The notes under the pieces: generated by a model
What the model saw: only the letters and a program-made list of their open reading frames with translations
Database searches by the model: none
What the model was told of the DNA's origin: nothing
Program-made: the position numbers and the translations under genes
Assembly (NCBI GenBank): GCA_004194705.1
Contig: SADC01001025.1
Span: 372,001 to 436,000 of the forward strand
From: Ditylenchus dipsaci
Lineage: Eukaryota; Nematoda; Chromadorea; Rhabditida; Anguinidae
Direction of reading: 5' to 3'
Length of the DNA stretch: 64,000 bases
Shown here: positions 53,864 through 64,000 of the stretch, piece after piece
How positions within the stretch are numbered: position 1 is the stretch's first letter
How the letters are laid out: every line of letters starts with the position of its first letter

Positions 53864-54391
53864 TATTTACCGTGATTATTTTAAGTATTTATATTGTAAA
53901 CTATAATAAACATGTATAGGCCGAAATATGAATAAAATTAGCAAAAAACACAAAAAATTGAAAAAGTTAAAAAAAAAGTAACGAAAATTTTGAAAAAGAA
54001 AAGGGCACATTTTTCCTTGAAAAGGGCACATTTTATGATCGATGTGCCCTAAAAAGGGCACATAAATATGGCGCGAAAAAAATGTGCCCTAAAAAGGGCA
54101 CATTGTGCCTTTTCGAGGGCACATATTTTTTTCAACTGTGAAAATTAAAAAAAAAGGGCACATTGTGCCCTGAAAGGGCACATTTGTCGAACCCTGGCCA
54201 CGGCCCAGTTGAAAAACATGGTGAGGCAATCGAAGAATACAAACATTTGAATTTCTGATGTTCTGCCATAAAATTAGCCCCCTTTTATTCCCTTCCCCTC
54301 CCTATACAGCCCTTAATCCCTTTAAAATTCAAAGGCGCCAATTAAAATTCTTCAAATTTTGACTAAAAAACCATTGGCTGTACCTGAAAAC

Positions 54392-54775
54392 ACCCGTCAA
54401 AAACATAAAATCTCCCGTCAAAATCATTAAATCTCCCGTCAAATTTTTAAAACTTTTCGTTCTAGGTGTATACTTCTCATATTTTTATTTTTTTTTGCAT
54501 TAGCATGTAGCCCTGAATTTCTAGTTTCTGATAAGCTATCAACTAGGTCGATACAATTTCGAAAAGTGGGAAAACAATTCATTAAAAAAGGTGTAGTTTT
54601 GGAAAACTTAATTTTTCTCACGCTTTTCAAAATTGTATCAAGCTAGTAAATGGCTTATCAGAAACTAGAGATTCAGGGCTACATGCTAATGCAAAAAAAT
54701 AAAAAAATTTTAAAAGTATACACTGAGAAGGAGAATTTTTAAAAATTTGACGGGAGATTTAATGATTTTGACAGG
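54392..54775. repeat. CCCGTCAAAAT foldback
   Basis: AAATCTCCCGTCAAATTTTT on the left and AAATTTGACGGGAGATTTAA on the right, with an inner inverted body containing TGTAGCCCTGAATTTCTAGT. Related to 7668-8160. It is followed by one arm of the AGGGACC-TGACTG family to about 54940. Confidence 0.75.
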
Positions 54776-55037
54776 TGTTTTCGATTTGAGCCAAAACCAT
54801 CATGGGTCATTCCTAATTTTTTTTGTTAGTTTTCAGAGGTGGGGAGCCAAATTCAAATGGGATTCGAGCACGCCATACAAGAATACGCGCATAAAAATTA
54901 GTCGAAAAAACCCCAGGTCACAGTCAGGGCCCTCCCTTGTAAGTAGCACCACCTGGTTACTACTACCTAGGTACCACTATTTGGGTAATACCGGCTTTCA
55001 TCCATTTTCTTATCTACTTTTTTCTTACCGTATTTAC

Positions 55038-56461
55038 TAGGGTTGGTAGTTTCCCGGGAAAATTCAAACACGGGAAAGTTCCCGGGAAATTTCCCGGGAA
55101 AATTTCCAAAATCGGGAAAAAATCGGGAAAATTTGATAAAGAACTTTATACAGAAAAACATAGCAACTCAATCAAAATCATGCATAAATAGATCAAATTC
55201 ATCCTCAAATGTGTTAGTTTCTTCATCAATTTCTTCATTTCGTTCTTCCATCGCTTCTTCTACTTTCTGTTCTTTTACGGTTGACTTAAATAAATGAGCG
55301 TACTTCAGCATGAGATTATGCTTGATGAACGTCACCTGGGAGGCCGTTTCCACCGCCAAATTCCACCAAATCAAAGCAGTTTCACAATAAACCCTGCTAA
55401 AAACCAACCAGTGTGTTGCGTCCGTTTAATCTGCCCATCCACTTCAGAAGACGTTGCATTGATGGATTCTAAAAGAAATGGCTTTGGAGTGTTAACGACA
55501 ATATTGATGATGGAATTGCTGCGCACATCCGTCCATCCATCCGAAGAAATTACCAAGAAATCGGCCTGAACGTGGAGATAAGACATGCAAAGCCTCATAA
55601 AAAAACCTTGTTGCATGATTTATCCAGATTCTTCTTGACTCGATTGAATTCCTCTGGGATGAGGACCTTTGCGTACTTGTGCTGACGATGCGGAAGTTTG
55701 TACGACGGATTAAGTGACTTGATGAACTCCTTGAAGAATGGGTTGTCGAGGAAATTTGGTGCGATGTTGCCTGTTGCAAAACCCTGAATGATAAAAGTGA
55801 TTATGAACAAAAATAAATGAAAAAAACCCGAGTCAACAAAACGTCGAGATCTTCTTGCTGATCCTTAGACATGCTCGAAAACCAATATTTGATTGATCCA
55901 GAACCAGCTTGCGACGAGACTTCCGCGGGCTCCGACAACTTGACTTTCTTCGAAAAAGGCGACTAGCTACGACTTCGGCGTTTGAAGGATGGTTTCCTCA
56001 GCTGGCGGTCAATTTCCTTCCTTGCCTCGGCTCCGACTTGATTGCAGCTCTAAAATCAAATAGTAAACACAAAAGCAATCAAAAATTACCTTCAAGTGAT
56101 TCTCCATCTTTGTGGCATTGTTCACATAGCGACCAGTCTTCGCGCCCTCCTTGTAGCAGAACTTGCAGTAGGCGACCGGCACCCGTTTCCCATTCAGATC
56201 CTCTTCTTGCTTGTTAAAGTATTCCCAACTCCACGATATTTTTCTGCCAGAAGACATCGAAAATCTGTAAGTAAGGCATGATAAGCCTAAACACGAACAA
56301 AAACAACAATAGAAGTTGATATAAAAGAAAACGTTGTAACTTGCAAAAAATTTTGAATTTTCCCGATTTTTCGGGAATTTTCCCGCTTCAAACTTTCCCG
56401 GGAAATTTCCCGGGAATTTTTCCGGGAATTTTCCCGGGAATTTTCCCGTCCACCAACCCTA
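55038..56461. mobile_element. hAT transposon with TTCCCGGGAA arms and BED-finger transposase remnant
   Basis: Ends TAGGGTTGGTAGTTTCCCGG and the inverse ...CCACCAACCCTA, with a perfect 8-bp duplication GTATTTAC (55030-55037 and 56462-56469). Arms repeat the palindromic word TTCCCGGGAA. The interior carries most of the N-terminal half of a hAT transposase on the minus strand. Confidence 0.92.
55168..56257 (-). pseudogene. hAT transposase remnant with BED zinc finger
   Basis: It starts at ATG 56257: SSGRKISWSWEYFNKQEEDL, AYCKFCYKE, MENHLK. This is a BED finger (aromatic W..F, C..C, then H and, after a 40-base intron at about 56051-56090, C). Next come GAEARKEIDRQL, a stop, and a Lys/Ser-rich linker. 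FLDNPFFKEFIKSLNPSYKL (about 55740) and ISSDGWTDVRSNSIINIVVN (about 55520) are the hAT core blocks. After another frame change comes VTFIKHNLMLKYAHLFKS with an acidic tail ending at 55168. Stops and frame changes show it is dead; the dimerisation domain is absent. Confidence 0.85.
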
Positions 56462-57066
56462 GTATTTACTCTAATTTAAGACCCCCCCCCTAATTCAAAA
56501 TCGTGTTTTGGCATTGTGTTTTTGACCCACTTTTTGAAAAATTTTCTTAGGCAAGTTATACTTCATTTTGTAGCCCATCTCACTGGCCACAAAATGAGTG
56601 GTAACTTGCATGAAAGCAGTCTTCAAAAAGTGGGTCGAAAACGCAATGCCACAAACACGATTTTGAACGAGGGGGGGGCTTAAATTAGAGTAAATACGGT
56701 ATCTGTTTTTTACTTTCTATCATTTGCGGTGAGGAGGGAGATCGGTAGTGGTATATGACGTTAGTGTCGTCACTTTTTTAGCATTTGCTCAGGTGCAGGA
56801 TAGACCAGCGTATGTTAGGACGGGCTTGAACGTGTTTCTTGACTCAATGTAGAACTTAGTTGAAGCTAGATTGGGATTTCTGTTGCGAGAAAATGAGTGG
56901 GATGAAATGAGTACGAATGTTATTATGAGTACGAATAATATACTATTTGTTGAAAATAGTACTTTTGGGCGAAACGGTTTTGAGCGAAGCGGTCTTTGTG
57001 CGAAACGGCTTTGGGCGAACCGGTTTTTGGGCGAAACGTCGCGTACCCGTTTTGAAATTGACTTAC

Positions 57067-57512
57067 GATTAGATAAGGGCAAACAAACGATCCTGCGATT
57101 TGGGCGCCTGATGCGCAAATTCCTGAGCTGTAATGTACAATAAACATGAAATATGCTCTGTTTTATAAATTCTATCTTACACTTGTAGTCCGATAGATGC
57201 TGGCAGTTGAGAAATGAATAAGCTATAAATTCCTTTTTTCCGATTCAGATGATCCTCTATTATCTACGAAATCAACTTACAATAGTGAGAAAATGCCAAC
57301 AAACACCGCTATTGTTATTCGCATCAATCGACGCTAATTTTTTATATGTTATATTTAGTCTTTGAAAAGATTGACTAAGCTCACCTTTTTTGAGCGATAA
57401 AAAAGCATAGCCAGCAAAAAGAAAGTTTGCATAATAACGGCATATGACTGCAGCAATACTAACTTCAGGTCTTGTATGAAGATGGAATATCTGAGCCATA
57501 GTAAGGATCCTA
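57067..57512 (-). CDS. Probable SWEET (MtN3/saliva) sugar transporter, partial, three exons
   Basis: Minus-strand exons 57385-57512, 57281-57333 and 57067-57127 join in phase through introns with good donors (GTGAGC, GTAAGT, GTAAGT) and TTAG/TACAG acceptors. They read GSLLWLRYSIFIQDLKLVLL, QSYAVIMQTFFLLAMLFYRS, KKRRLMRITIAVFVGIFSLF, SGICASGAQIAGSFVCPYLI. WLRY...QD......N/S......Q.....Y/F...S.K is the pattern of the third membrane helix region of animal SWEET sugar transporters, which move sugars passively across membranes. Only three to four membrane segments of the expected seven are present. The neighbouring exons on both sides were not found; downstream lies a run of GCGAAACGGTTTTG-type repeats (56965-57045), so the gene may be truncated. 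Family call moderately sure. Confidence 0.55.
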
Positions 57513-57694
57513 CTAAAAAAAATAAATGCAAATGCATGTATACCTTGCCTTTTATAAATTATGGAAGCAGAAGAAGAGAAATTTCATGCAATCGAAAACC
57601 ACCGTTAAAAAATTATTTAAGTCAGTGGAGGTACATTGCATCTTGGGTACACATAGGAACTTTCAATCGGGGTGATAGTTGAATTTTAATAAGT

Positions 57695-58156
57695 TTGACT
57701 GAAAATTTTGGTCCCAAGCTTTATATTCCTTTGTCCCCTTTCTATTCCACACCTTGCTGTAGTAAAATTAACAAAACCTGTAGCACAAATGTAGGGAATT
57801 GCAGTGTCGGAGTCGCTGCTCTAAATTTTAAAGTATTTTCTACAATCACGAAATTTCTGCATCCACAAGGGGATTACCTGTCTTCTGTACCATTTGTAGA
57901 CGGCTTGTCTAAAATCAAAAATACTTTTGCAAGTGCAGTCTCAAAACTTCCAAAGTACACAACGTATAATGGTTTTCGGATCACAACATTGCAAGAGGAT
58001 GAGGGTCATCTGCACACCAAGCTGACTATCCGCCCTCAACTGTCTATAGTTGGGTGTCGACAGTTGGGGTTTTATTTTCGCAAGAGTGTGAACAAAAACA
58101 CCATTGAACTTTTGCGCACTTTGTATTTTGAACCCTGCACAAGTGATTACATGTAA
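57695..58156 (+). CDS. Hypothetical ORF, 153 codons
   Basis: An open frame with mixed composition: KLYIPLSPFYSTPCCSKINK, then FSTITKFLHPQGDYLSSVPF, HLHTKLTIRPQLSIVGCRQL, ending LRTLYFEPCTSDYM. No ATG near the start; no family recognised; no clear splice partner. It is upstream of a MULE transposase fragment, so it could be transposon cargo. It overlaps no recognised repeat arm. Confidence 0.28.
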   Translation: MTENFGPKLYIPLSPFYSTPCCSKINKTCSTNVGNCSVGVAALNFKVFSTITKFLHPQGDYLSSVPFVDGLSKIKNTFASAVSKLPKYTTYNGFRITTLQEDEGHLHTKLTIRPQLSIVGCRQLGFYFRKSVNKNTIELLRTLYFEPCTSDYM

Positions 58157-58853
58157 AAACAAGCTGCAACTCACAATGGACTAGTGATTAAAAGTATTGC
58201 ATGGATGGCCGTGGAGGTCAAAAAGAGACTCCAAACAAGATTACTAGTGTAAAAATTTATTATTGCGGCAGGCGACAATTGGTCTGCCCATTGTCCGTCT
58301 AGAAACATACTGGCGGCATTGTTTAGGCTAGGGCACAAGACATCAATATCGCCTCTTTCACTACCAGAAGAGAATCTGAGGTGGAGGGAAAGAATCGATG
58401 TTGCCTTTTAGATTGGAGCAAAGCAGGCATGCGGCCGCGCGTCATCACCCTTATCTATATATCTGATCTGAGGGATGAGGAGGAGGACGAAAAGGAGGCA
58501 CAGAGAGACTATTGATCCCTTGATCAATGATCCAGCCAGATTGTTTTTCTTGTTTAGGGATGTCTCGCTATGTTTAGCTTAAATTTTTGTATTAATTAAT
58601 CATCATTACTAGCACGGCTTATCCACTTAACGGATCTCCATGCTGTTAATTTTTTTAAACAAGACGATTATAATTAGTCACAGTTTATCTAGTAAATACA
58701 AACTACACAAAACTTGTAAAAATGTGGAAAAATATTAGGTTGTCGGAGAATGTTGTCGTCCAAGCCCTTTTAAAAAATCAAACTGGGTTTCGGTTAGTTT
58801 ATTATTATGGACGGGTACTCCCTATTGTCTCCATTTTTAGAATATTTTCTTAC

Positions 58854-58915
58854 TCTAAAGTTGCAACATAGCTGAAAACTGTGAGAAAAAACCAAAAAGC
58901 AAAACCAATCTTCAT
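58854..58915 (-). CDS. Possible signal-peptide exon (minus strand)
   Basis: ATG at 58915 followed by KIGFAFWFFLTVFSYVATL and a GTAAGA donor at 58853. This is a textbook secretory leader cut by an intron. The following exons could not be identified, so the gene is only a candidate; chance is not excluded for so short an exon. Confidence 0.28.
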
Positions 58916-59563
58916 ACCATTTTAAGGACCCTGCCTCTTCCTTATCATGGCAATTTGAAAGGTTTGAATGCGCGCGGGACCACACACATCTTGTCAATAA
59001 TAATTTCGAATTGTTTTTTCGTTTGCGGTTAATGTTTAGAAAATAAATTTGTAAATTTATTCAAAACTTAGAAACATTCACTAGTCGAGCCCAACGTCGC
59101 TTGTCAATGCCAGGTCGGACAACTTATCCGACTTTCGCTTCTCCACAGCTGTCACTATCATAATGTGACTTGGCAACCGGACATTTAGCATAATTTTTGC
59201 AATTTGTCCGCGGACATTTAGCATAATTTTTCGGTATGATTCGGCTGTTTTGCCCGAATCATACCGAAAATGCAAATAAAAAAGTAATTCGGAAACATCA
59301 TTGACATAATCTATGTGGTCCCACGCACATTCAAACAACTTTTCCGTTAACTTTTGGGCAACTTTTCTGCTGAAACTGTTCTTTTTTAGAAACAACTAAA
59401 ATGACTAGAAGGGGTTTTGTGAAAAGGTCTGTGGCCTTTGATAAAATAACCATTTACACACCTATAATATCTTATTTTGTAGAAGAGGTGATGATCTTTC
59501 TAACGCAAAACGTATAACCTCTTGCAATTAATTTAATGAATTCGGGTAAAGAAGCTAAAGGAA

Positions 59564-60025
59564 GTGCTCAGAAGCATCGACAATGAAGAGATGACTATGC
59601 CGGATTCAGCCAGGCAGACATTGGATGAAATGCGTTTTCTTTTCTGGGATTCACGCGAGCAAGAGCCGGGTATGACTATTGTATTCTTCGAGCCTATATA
59701 TTTATTCTCCCATTTAGACAACACCACAATACTGATATGGATGTCGGAGAACCAAGAAAAGCTGTTGGAAGAGACTGAGTTCCTGTCTTTTGACGCTACC
59801 TACAAGAAGTCACCGCGAGGCTTTTATCAACTGTTTTACATCTACGGTCGTCTCGATAGAAAAGTTCTGCCGATCGCTTGGGTGTGGATGCAAAAGAAGA
59901 CTAGAGCGGAGTATTTAAGGGTCTGGTATGTGATGTTCAATAAGCCCGTGGGCGATTACAACATTCGATTTGCAATGGCTGTTAAGTTTTTAATGATTAA
60001 TTTAATTACTTTAATTACTTTCTAG
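59564..60025 (+). pseudogene. MULE-type transposase fragment
   Basis: The frame contains TLDEMRFLFWDSREQEPGMT, IWMSENQEKLLEETEFLSFD, ATYKKSPRGFYQLFYIYGRL and VLPIAWVWMQKKTRAEYLRV. The pattern of ...ll.....l..DaTfk..P..f.Qly.i.g......pi.w.lm..K....Y is the MULE transposase core with the first catalytic Asp (SFDATYK). The later catalytic residues and zinc finger are missing, so this is a fragment. The frame ends shortly after VMFNKPVGDYNIRF. Flanking inverted words (TTTAGCATAATTTTT at 59185-59235) may belong to the same element. Confidence 0.72.
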
Positions 60026-60169
60026 AATATTATTGATGTCTCCATACTTTTGATTTGATTTTCCACACAGATACGACTTTTTTAATTTTCAAATTTTGGG
60101 ACTTCTACAAGCAATCATGAACTACCGAATCCGAAATAAATGTGGATTTATTATCTTTTTTAAGATAGA

Positions 60170-61420
60170 TACTCCAATTACGCGGGTCATTCTTTTTGAG
60201 TATCTAAGAAGAGTTATTGATGCTTGATGCGAGCAGAAACCTCTAAATCAAAATTATTACACTGACGAATCAGGAAATAAATGTAGATTTTTTACCTTTT
60301 ATTGATAGATGTTGTCACCACGTGGGTCATTCATCTTGAGCATCTAAAATAGTCATCGATGCTCGATGTGAGCGAAAAATTCTAAAATCAATGAATGCAC
60401 CAACGAAGGGAGAGATACTGAACAAAAAAGAATTTTGATTTAAACATGGAAAAAAACAGTCACAGTACCATAAAAGACCACCACGCAGGCTTAGCATCTT
60501 AATTCTTCGACACTTCTCCTAAGGCACCACTGAGAAGAGAAAAATACTTAACAAAAACGATTTTTTTTTATCAAAAACTGAAAAAAACAGCAGTCACAGT
60601 GCCAAGAATGACCACCACGCGGGTTTATCATCTCGATTCTTCGTCACTTTTCTCAAGGCCGCACCGAGAAGAGAGAGAGACGGCATCAAAAAGATTTGTA
60701 TTGACACATAGAGAAATACAACAACCACAGTACCATGAATGACTACTACCCGGGTTCAGCATCTTGATTCTAAGCCACTTAATTTCGGACGCCACGAAGA
60801 AAGAGAAAGACTGAACTCCAAAAGTTTATGTTGTAACAGTCACAGTACCATGAGTGACCACTAAGCGGGTTTATCACCTTGATTTTTGAATGGTTTCACT
60901 TAAGAAAGCGGAGCGAGAAAGACTAAAACAGGACAAGACACATACACACGGCAGAAAAAGAGACAGCACATTAGATAAAAATAGAAACCAAGATTTTAAT
61001 GACATACAAAACAGGCGACTGAGACTTATGGGACCATTGTGCACTTAATTGTTGACGTATTTCACAGGACATTGACGAAAGAGTCACGTAGATCACCACC
61101 ACTCACGTTTAACACTTTGATTCTTCGATCGATTGACTTCAGACGTTTTGAAACAGAGTGAGAGAGACTGAAATAAATGCAACACTCACAGTGACATACA
61201 TGACCACCACGCGGGTTGAGCTTCTTGATTCTTCAAGCAATTTAGTGCAGACGTCACATATCGGAGCAGAAAAGATTTAACCAAGACAATTGATGATCAA
61301 AACACCGAAAATAGAACCCTCACAGTAACATCAATGACCACCATGCGGGTTAAGCACCTAGATTCTTCGACCATTCCACTCGATACGCCATGACGAAGAG
61401 TTAGACTAAACGAAAGAATG
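60170..61420 (+). repeat. Nine-copy degenerate repeat with conserved TGACCACCACGCGGGTT core
   Basis: Cores occur near 60178, 60314, 60459, 60592, 60722, 60838, 61075, 61181 and 61316, mostly 105-145 bases apart. The consensus is roughly CAGTCACAGTACCATGAATG, then ACCACCACGCGGGTTTATCA, then TCTTGATTCTTCGACCACTT, and a looser GAGAAAGACTGAA tail. The core is much better conserved than the spacers. All copies have the same orientation. No ORF runs through. It directly follows the MULE fragment. Confidence 0.8.
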
Positions 61421-61889
61421 TAACATGTACAAAAAAAGATTCAACCACAGAGTTTTAGAACTAAAAAAATTAGACTCTTAAAGACTGAATCTCGAAAGAA
61501 AAAATACTCTGTTTCATTTCAAGTCCAACTTTCAAACGACAATTTTGTAACATTTAAGATTTCATGATGACAGGAATTTCGTGACATTTTTCGTGACTAA
61601 CACAATCTTTTTTAGTATATAGGATTATGAAAATTGTACAACATTTTTAATACTAGATTAGCCACGTTTAAGCTTAAATGAAAGCTAAGAGTCAGCTCTA
61701 CACGTTTTCTTCATAAAAACACGAAGCTATTCTTGTCACTTTGTTGCCAGTATTCACGCTAAATTTAAATACCTAAATTTTCCCAAAAATGACTGTTTTA
61801 AAAATTTCATTGATTTTCAGTAAAAGTTTTTGAATTTTGACAAACAATCCATAAATCTGAAAGTTCAGAGTCTGGGCTTTCTGATCCAA

Positions 61890-62165
61890 GTAATACTTTT
61901 TCAAAATTATGAGCACTTGTGATTTCCTCGCGGGCCAATACTTAAAACTTTTTTCTTCAGACATTTTTGAAAACTTTTTAGAAATAGTGATTAGCAGTGA
62001 TTTTGATAACTTATTGGTGATGTTAAATATTAAAACGAAAGCTCAAACTTGTGGCTTTCGTTTGAATATTCAACATCATCAAAAAGTCTTTAATATCCCT
62101 GCTAATCACTCATTTCTAAAAACTTTTCAAAAATGTTCGAAGAAAAAAATTTAAACTTCGGCTCG
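61890..62165. repeat. Palindrome around ATTAGCAGTGATT
   Basis: TTCCTCGCGGGCCAATACTT...GAAATAGTGATTAGCAG on the left is inverted by CTGCTAATCACTCATTTCTA...CGGCTCGCAGGGGAA on the right. Confidence 0.65.
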
Positions 62166-62339
62166 CAGGGGAATTACAAGTACTGATAATTTTGAAAAAC
62201 CTTATGCGGACTCTACTAAAACTAAAAATTTTACTAAAAATCATAAAAATTAAAAAAAAACAGTCATTTCAGGGAAAAAGTAACATACTAAAACTTTGCT
62301 TGAATAGCAAAAATGATGGCTTTATTTTACCAGATTTAA

Positions 62340-62905
62340 AATTTGTCGTGTAGCCCTGACAAGGGAACCGTTTGAACTGTACGATTCGATTCGAAAATTC
62401 TGACAAAGCCATCTTGTAGAGCATAGTTGATTTACTATATAGAATTTCAATATTTTTTCCCCACAGACAGAAAAAATCAAATCTGGAGACTCGAAAAAAA
62501 TCGAGCCACAAACGGCCTTGATCCCCCTGTAGATTCTTAAAAACGTATTTGTTTATAATCCATCCTTGATATGGTGACACCGCCAAAAGCTCGATACTTA
62601 GCAGGGTCTGACACTATTTTAAACACATATATATGTGGAAAAAAAGTGTCAGACCCAGTTAGGAATCGAAAATTTAGGGTGTCACTGTATGAAGGCTTGC
62701 CTGTAGAAAATTTTTTTTGAAAATCCACAGGGGGGGACCATGGCCGTTTTGGCTTGATCTTTCTCGACTCTCCAGATTTGATTTTTTCTGTCTGTGGGGA
62801 AAAAATATTGAAATTCTATATAGTAAATCAACTATGCTCTACAAGATGGCTTTGTCAGAATTTTTCTAATCGAATCGTACAGTTCAAACGGTTCCCTTGT
62901 GAGTC
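62340..62905. repeat. Foldback with nested small palindrome
   Basis: Arms AAGGGAACCGTTTGAACTGT (left) and its exact inverse (right), continuing through AAAATCAAATCTGGAGAC. A second element, about 62569-62692, has GTGACACC(G/C)... ends and an inner AAAGTGTCAGACCC palindrome. Confidence 0.75.
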
Positions 62906-63077
62906 TCAGCTTTCATTTGAGCATAAACATGGCTAAACAAGTGTAAAAAAGTTGTATAAACCCACTTACTTAGTTCAACATGCAATCTATCGAAAATGAA
63001 GAAATTTAGAAAATGTTCTGATTTTTGTCTCGAACCGAAAATCTCCTATTCGTGATTTTTCAAATGGCTCAAATTGT

Positions 63078-63260
63078 TTTACCCCGTCAAATTATTATTT
63101 AACCCCGTCAAATCGTAAAAATGTGCTTTTATCTCCAAAAGTCTTTAATTTTTTTAACATTTTCACATCAAAATGTAGCCCTGGACCTCGGCTTTCTAAC
63201 AAGCTATCTACTGAATTTCTGAGATTTCGAAAAGTTGGAGAAAAAAGTCTTTCTATAGAG
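63078..63260. repeat. Single arm of the CCCCGTCAAAT element
   Basis: GTTTTACCCCGTCAAATTAT, a second CCCCGTCAAATCGTAAAAAT, and the TGTAGCCCTGGACCTCGGCT body match the left arm at 7668-7850. No inverse arm follows within the window. Confidence 0.65.
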
Positions 63261-63299
63261 CAAATTTTTCAAAAAAAAAGGGATACATCGAGAATACAA

Positions 63300-64000
63300 T
63301 ATTTTTAACTCTCAGATTCTATTCCCACTGGGTGCATACCTTTTTATTATTTTTTATTAACAAAGTTTGTTTTCAAAATGATCCTCACAGTCTTGGCTAT
63401 CTAACAAGACCATCATCGCAAGTTTCACCTACTGGACCTTATTTACGAGCTAAAATAGGCTAAATTTCCGAAAATCGATGGGTTTTGGGGTTTTTCACTG
63501 ACTGAAATTTTCTGTCTTTTTCCTACAAGTCACATGCTTTCTATATCTAAATGTAGCCAAGATTGTAGGCTTTCATTTGAACTAGCATACAGACGAAAAG
63601 ATGATATTTAGTTACAGTTAAAATCAAAAAACATTCCTCTATGTCCAATTTCATGCCATTCCACCCTGGGCTATCCTGGAACTCATCGGTATTATTTTGG
63701 TAATGTCTTTTTTGTGGTTTTAATTTACAGGCTCATTTATAACCTTATACTTAGAATGTAGCTTTGCTTCTAAGCGTCATTTTTGGTATATCAAAGTAAA
63801 TTACCATGTAAATTAAAAATGCAAAAAAACGTCAGTCTTATTATACTTTTATTGTGCCACTTAAATTATACCATAATCCTACCTCTCGAAAACACTGATT
63901 CCATCCCTGTTCAGAACTTAATTTACGTGATTTGTAGTTACTTGGTGAAAAACATATAAAAATTGCCCTTCGAAAACAATTGACTAAGTCTAAAGAAATT
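63300..64000. other. No gene recognised
   Basis: Low-complexity AT-rich DNA with no frame, splice site pair or repeat arm that I can support. Confidence 0.4.

Larger units (their letters stand above)
51743..54196. mobile_element. hAT transposon with AGGGCACAT arms and a captured host gene
   Basis: Ends CAGGGTTCGACAAATGTGCC and exact inverse, with a perfect 8-bp duplication GCCACGGC (51735-51742 and 54197-54204). Both arms are dense arrays of the word (AA)GGGCACAT. The left half carries the 3' part of a hAT transposase on the minus strand. The right half carries two exons of an unrelated membrane-protein gene on the plus strand. The transposase N-terminus and catalytic core are missing, so it is a non-autonomous chimera. 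Confidence 0.92.
51345..54375. repeat. GTATAGGGAGGGAAGGGAAT foldback MITE, split by a palindrome and a hAT element
   Basis: Left arm to 51460 (TTTGAAAAATTTAAATTGGC, GCTGTATAGGGAGGGAAGG) is inverted by 54270-54375 (CCTTCCCCTCCCTATACAGC, GGCGCCAATTAAAATTC). Inside lie a GC-rich palindrome (about 51535-51710, GCGCATCTC/GGGGGCTTG words) and the hAT at 51743-54196. Confidence 0.75.
55027..56703. repeat. TACCGTATTTACTCTAATTTA MITE, split by a hAT element
   Basis: Left end TACCGTATTTAC (55026-55037) is separated from its continuation TCTAATTTAAGACCCC (56470 on) by the 55038-56461 hAT. The right end is AAATTAGAGTAAATACGGTA at about 56702. Same family as 30167-30426. Confidence 0.82.

Noticed and set aside
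54747..55040. 97-codon plus-strand frame
   Set aside because: It covers a foldback arm and the AGGGACC-TGACTG MITE arm, both repeated elsewhere in the window.
60170..61420. CRISPR array
   Set aside because: Units are about 105-145 bp with degenerate sequence and no uniform short repeat/spacer pattern, in a eukaryotic context.

Overview
The window looks like nuclear DNA of an invertebrate animal, most likely a nematode. The evidence is short phase-consistent GT-AG introns with TTTCAG-type acceptors, a Di-Ras GTPase, a DMAP1 homologue and a probable SWEET transporter. Words of the nematode telomere repeat TTAGGC also recur inside its miniature transposons. The species is not identified. The sequence is AT-rich, gene-poor and saturated with inverted-repeat DNA transposons, many nested two or three deep. 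CRISPR arrays, rRNA and tRNA genes were looked for and not seen.

Layout. 1-15.6 kb is non-coding transposon territory: a hAT with a broken transposase at 3800-5841, a degenerate minisatellite at 6.7-7.4 kb, and many MITEs. 15.7-22 kb holds a five-exon Di-Ras small GTPase whose introns carry three large transposons. 22.66-25.92 kb is a secreted cysteine-rich protein. 26.99-35.85 kb is a multi-exon gene of unknown function whose third exon lies among a mariner and a MULE-like insertion; its later introns contain a transposon carrying an ADP/ATP carrier fragment. 37.2-39.1 kb is a small secreted-protein gene. 39.6-48.3 kb is a nest of elements, including one carrying a Ulp1-type SUMO-protease remnant. 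48.58-51.00 kb is the DMAP1/SWC4 homologue (NuA4/SWR1 chromatin complexes), with one GC-AG intron. 51.3-54.4 kb is a MITE split by a hAT that contains a transposase tail and a captured two-exon membrane-protein gene. 55-56.5 kb is another hAT with a BED finger. 57.07-57.51 kb has three minus-strand exons of a probable SWEET sugar transporter. 59.5-61.4 kb has a MULE transposase fragment followed by a nine-copy tandem-like repeat.

No operon-like arrangement is evident; the host genes have unrelated functions. The main theme is the repeat biology: at least ten elements with clear 8-bp target duplications, each with family-specific arrays of short words near its ends, several carrying pieces of host genes. 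Two frameshifts in DMAP1 and one phase mismatch in the gene at 27 kb may reflect single-base assembly errors, so broken frames should be read with caution.
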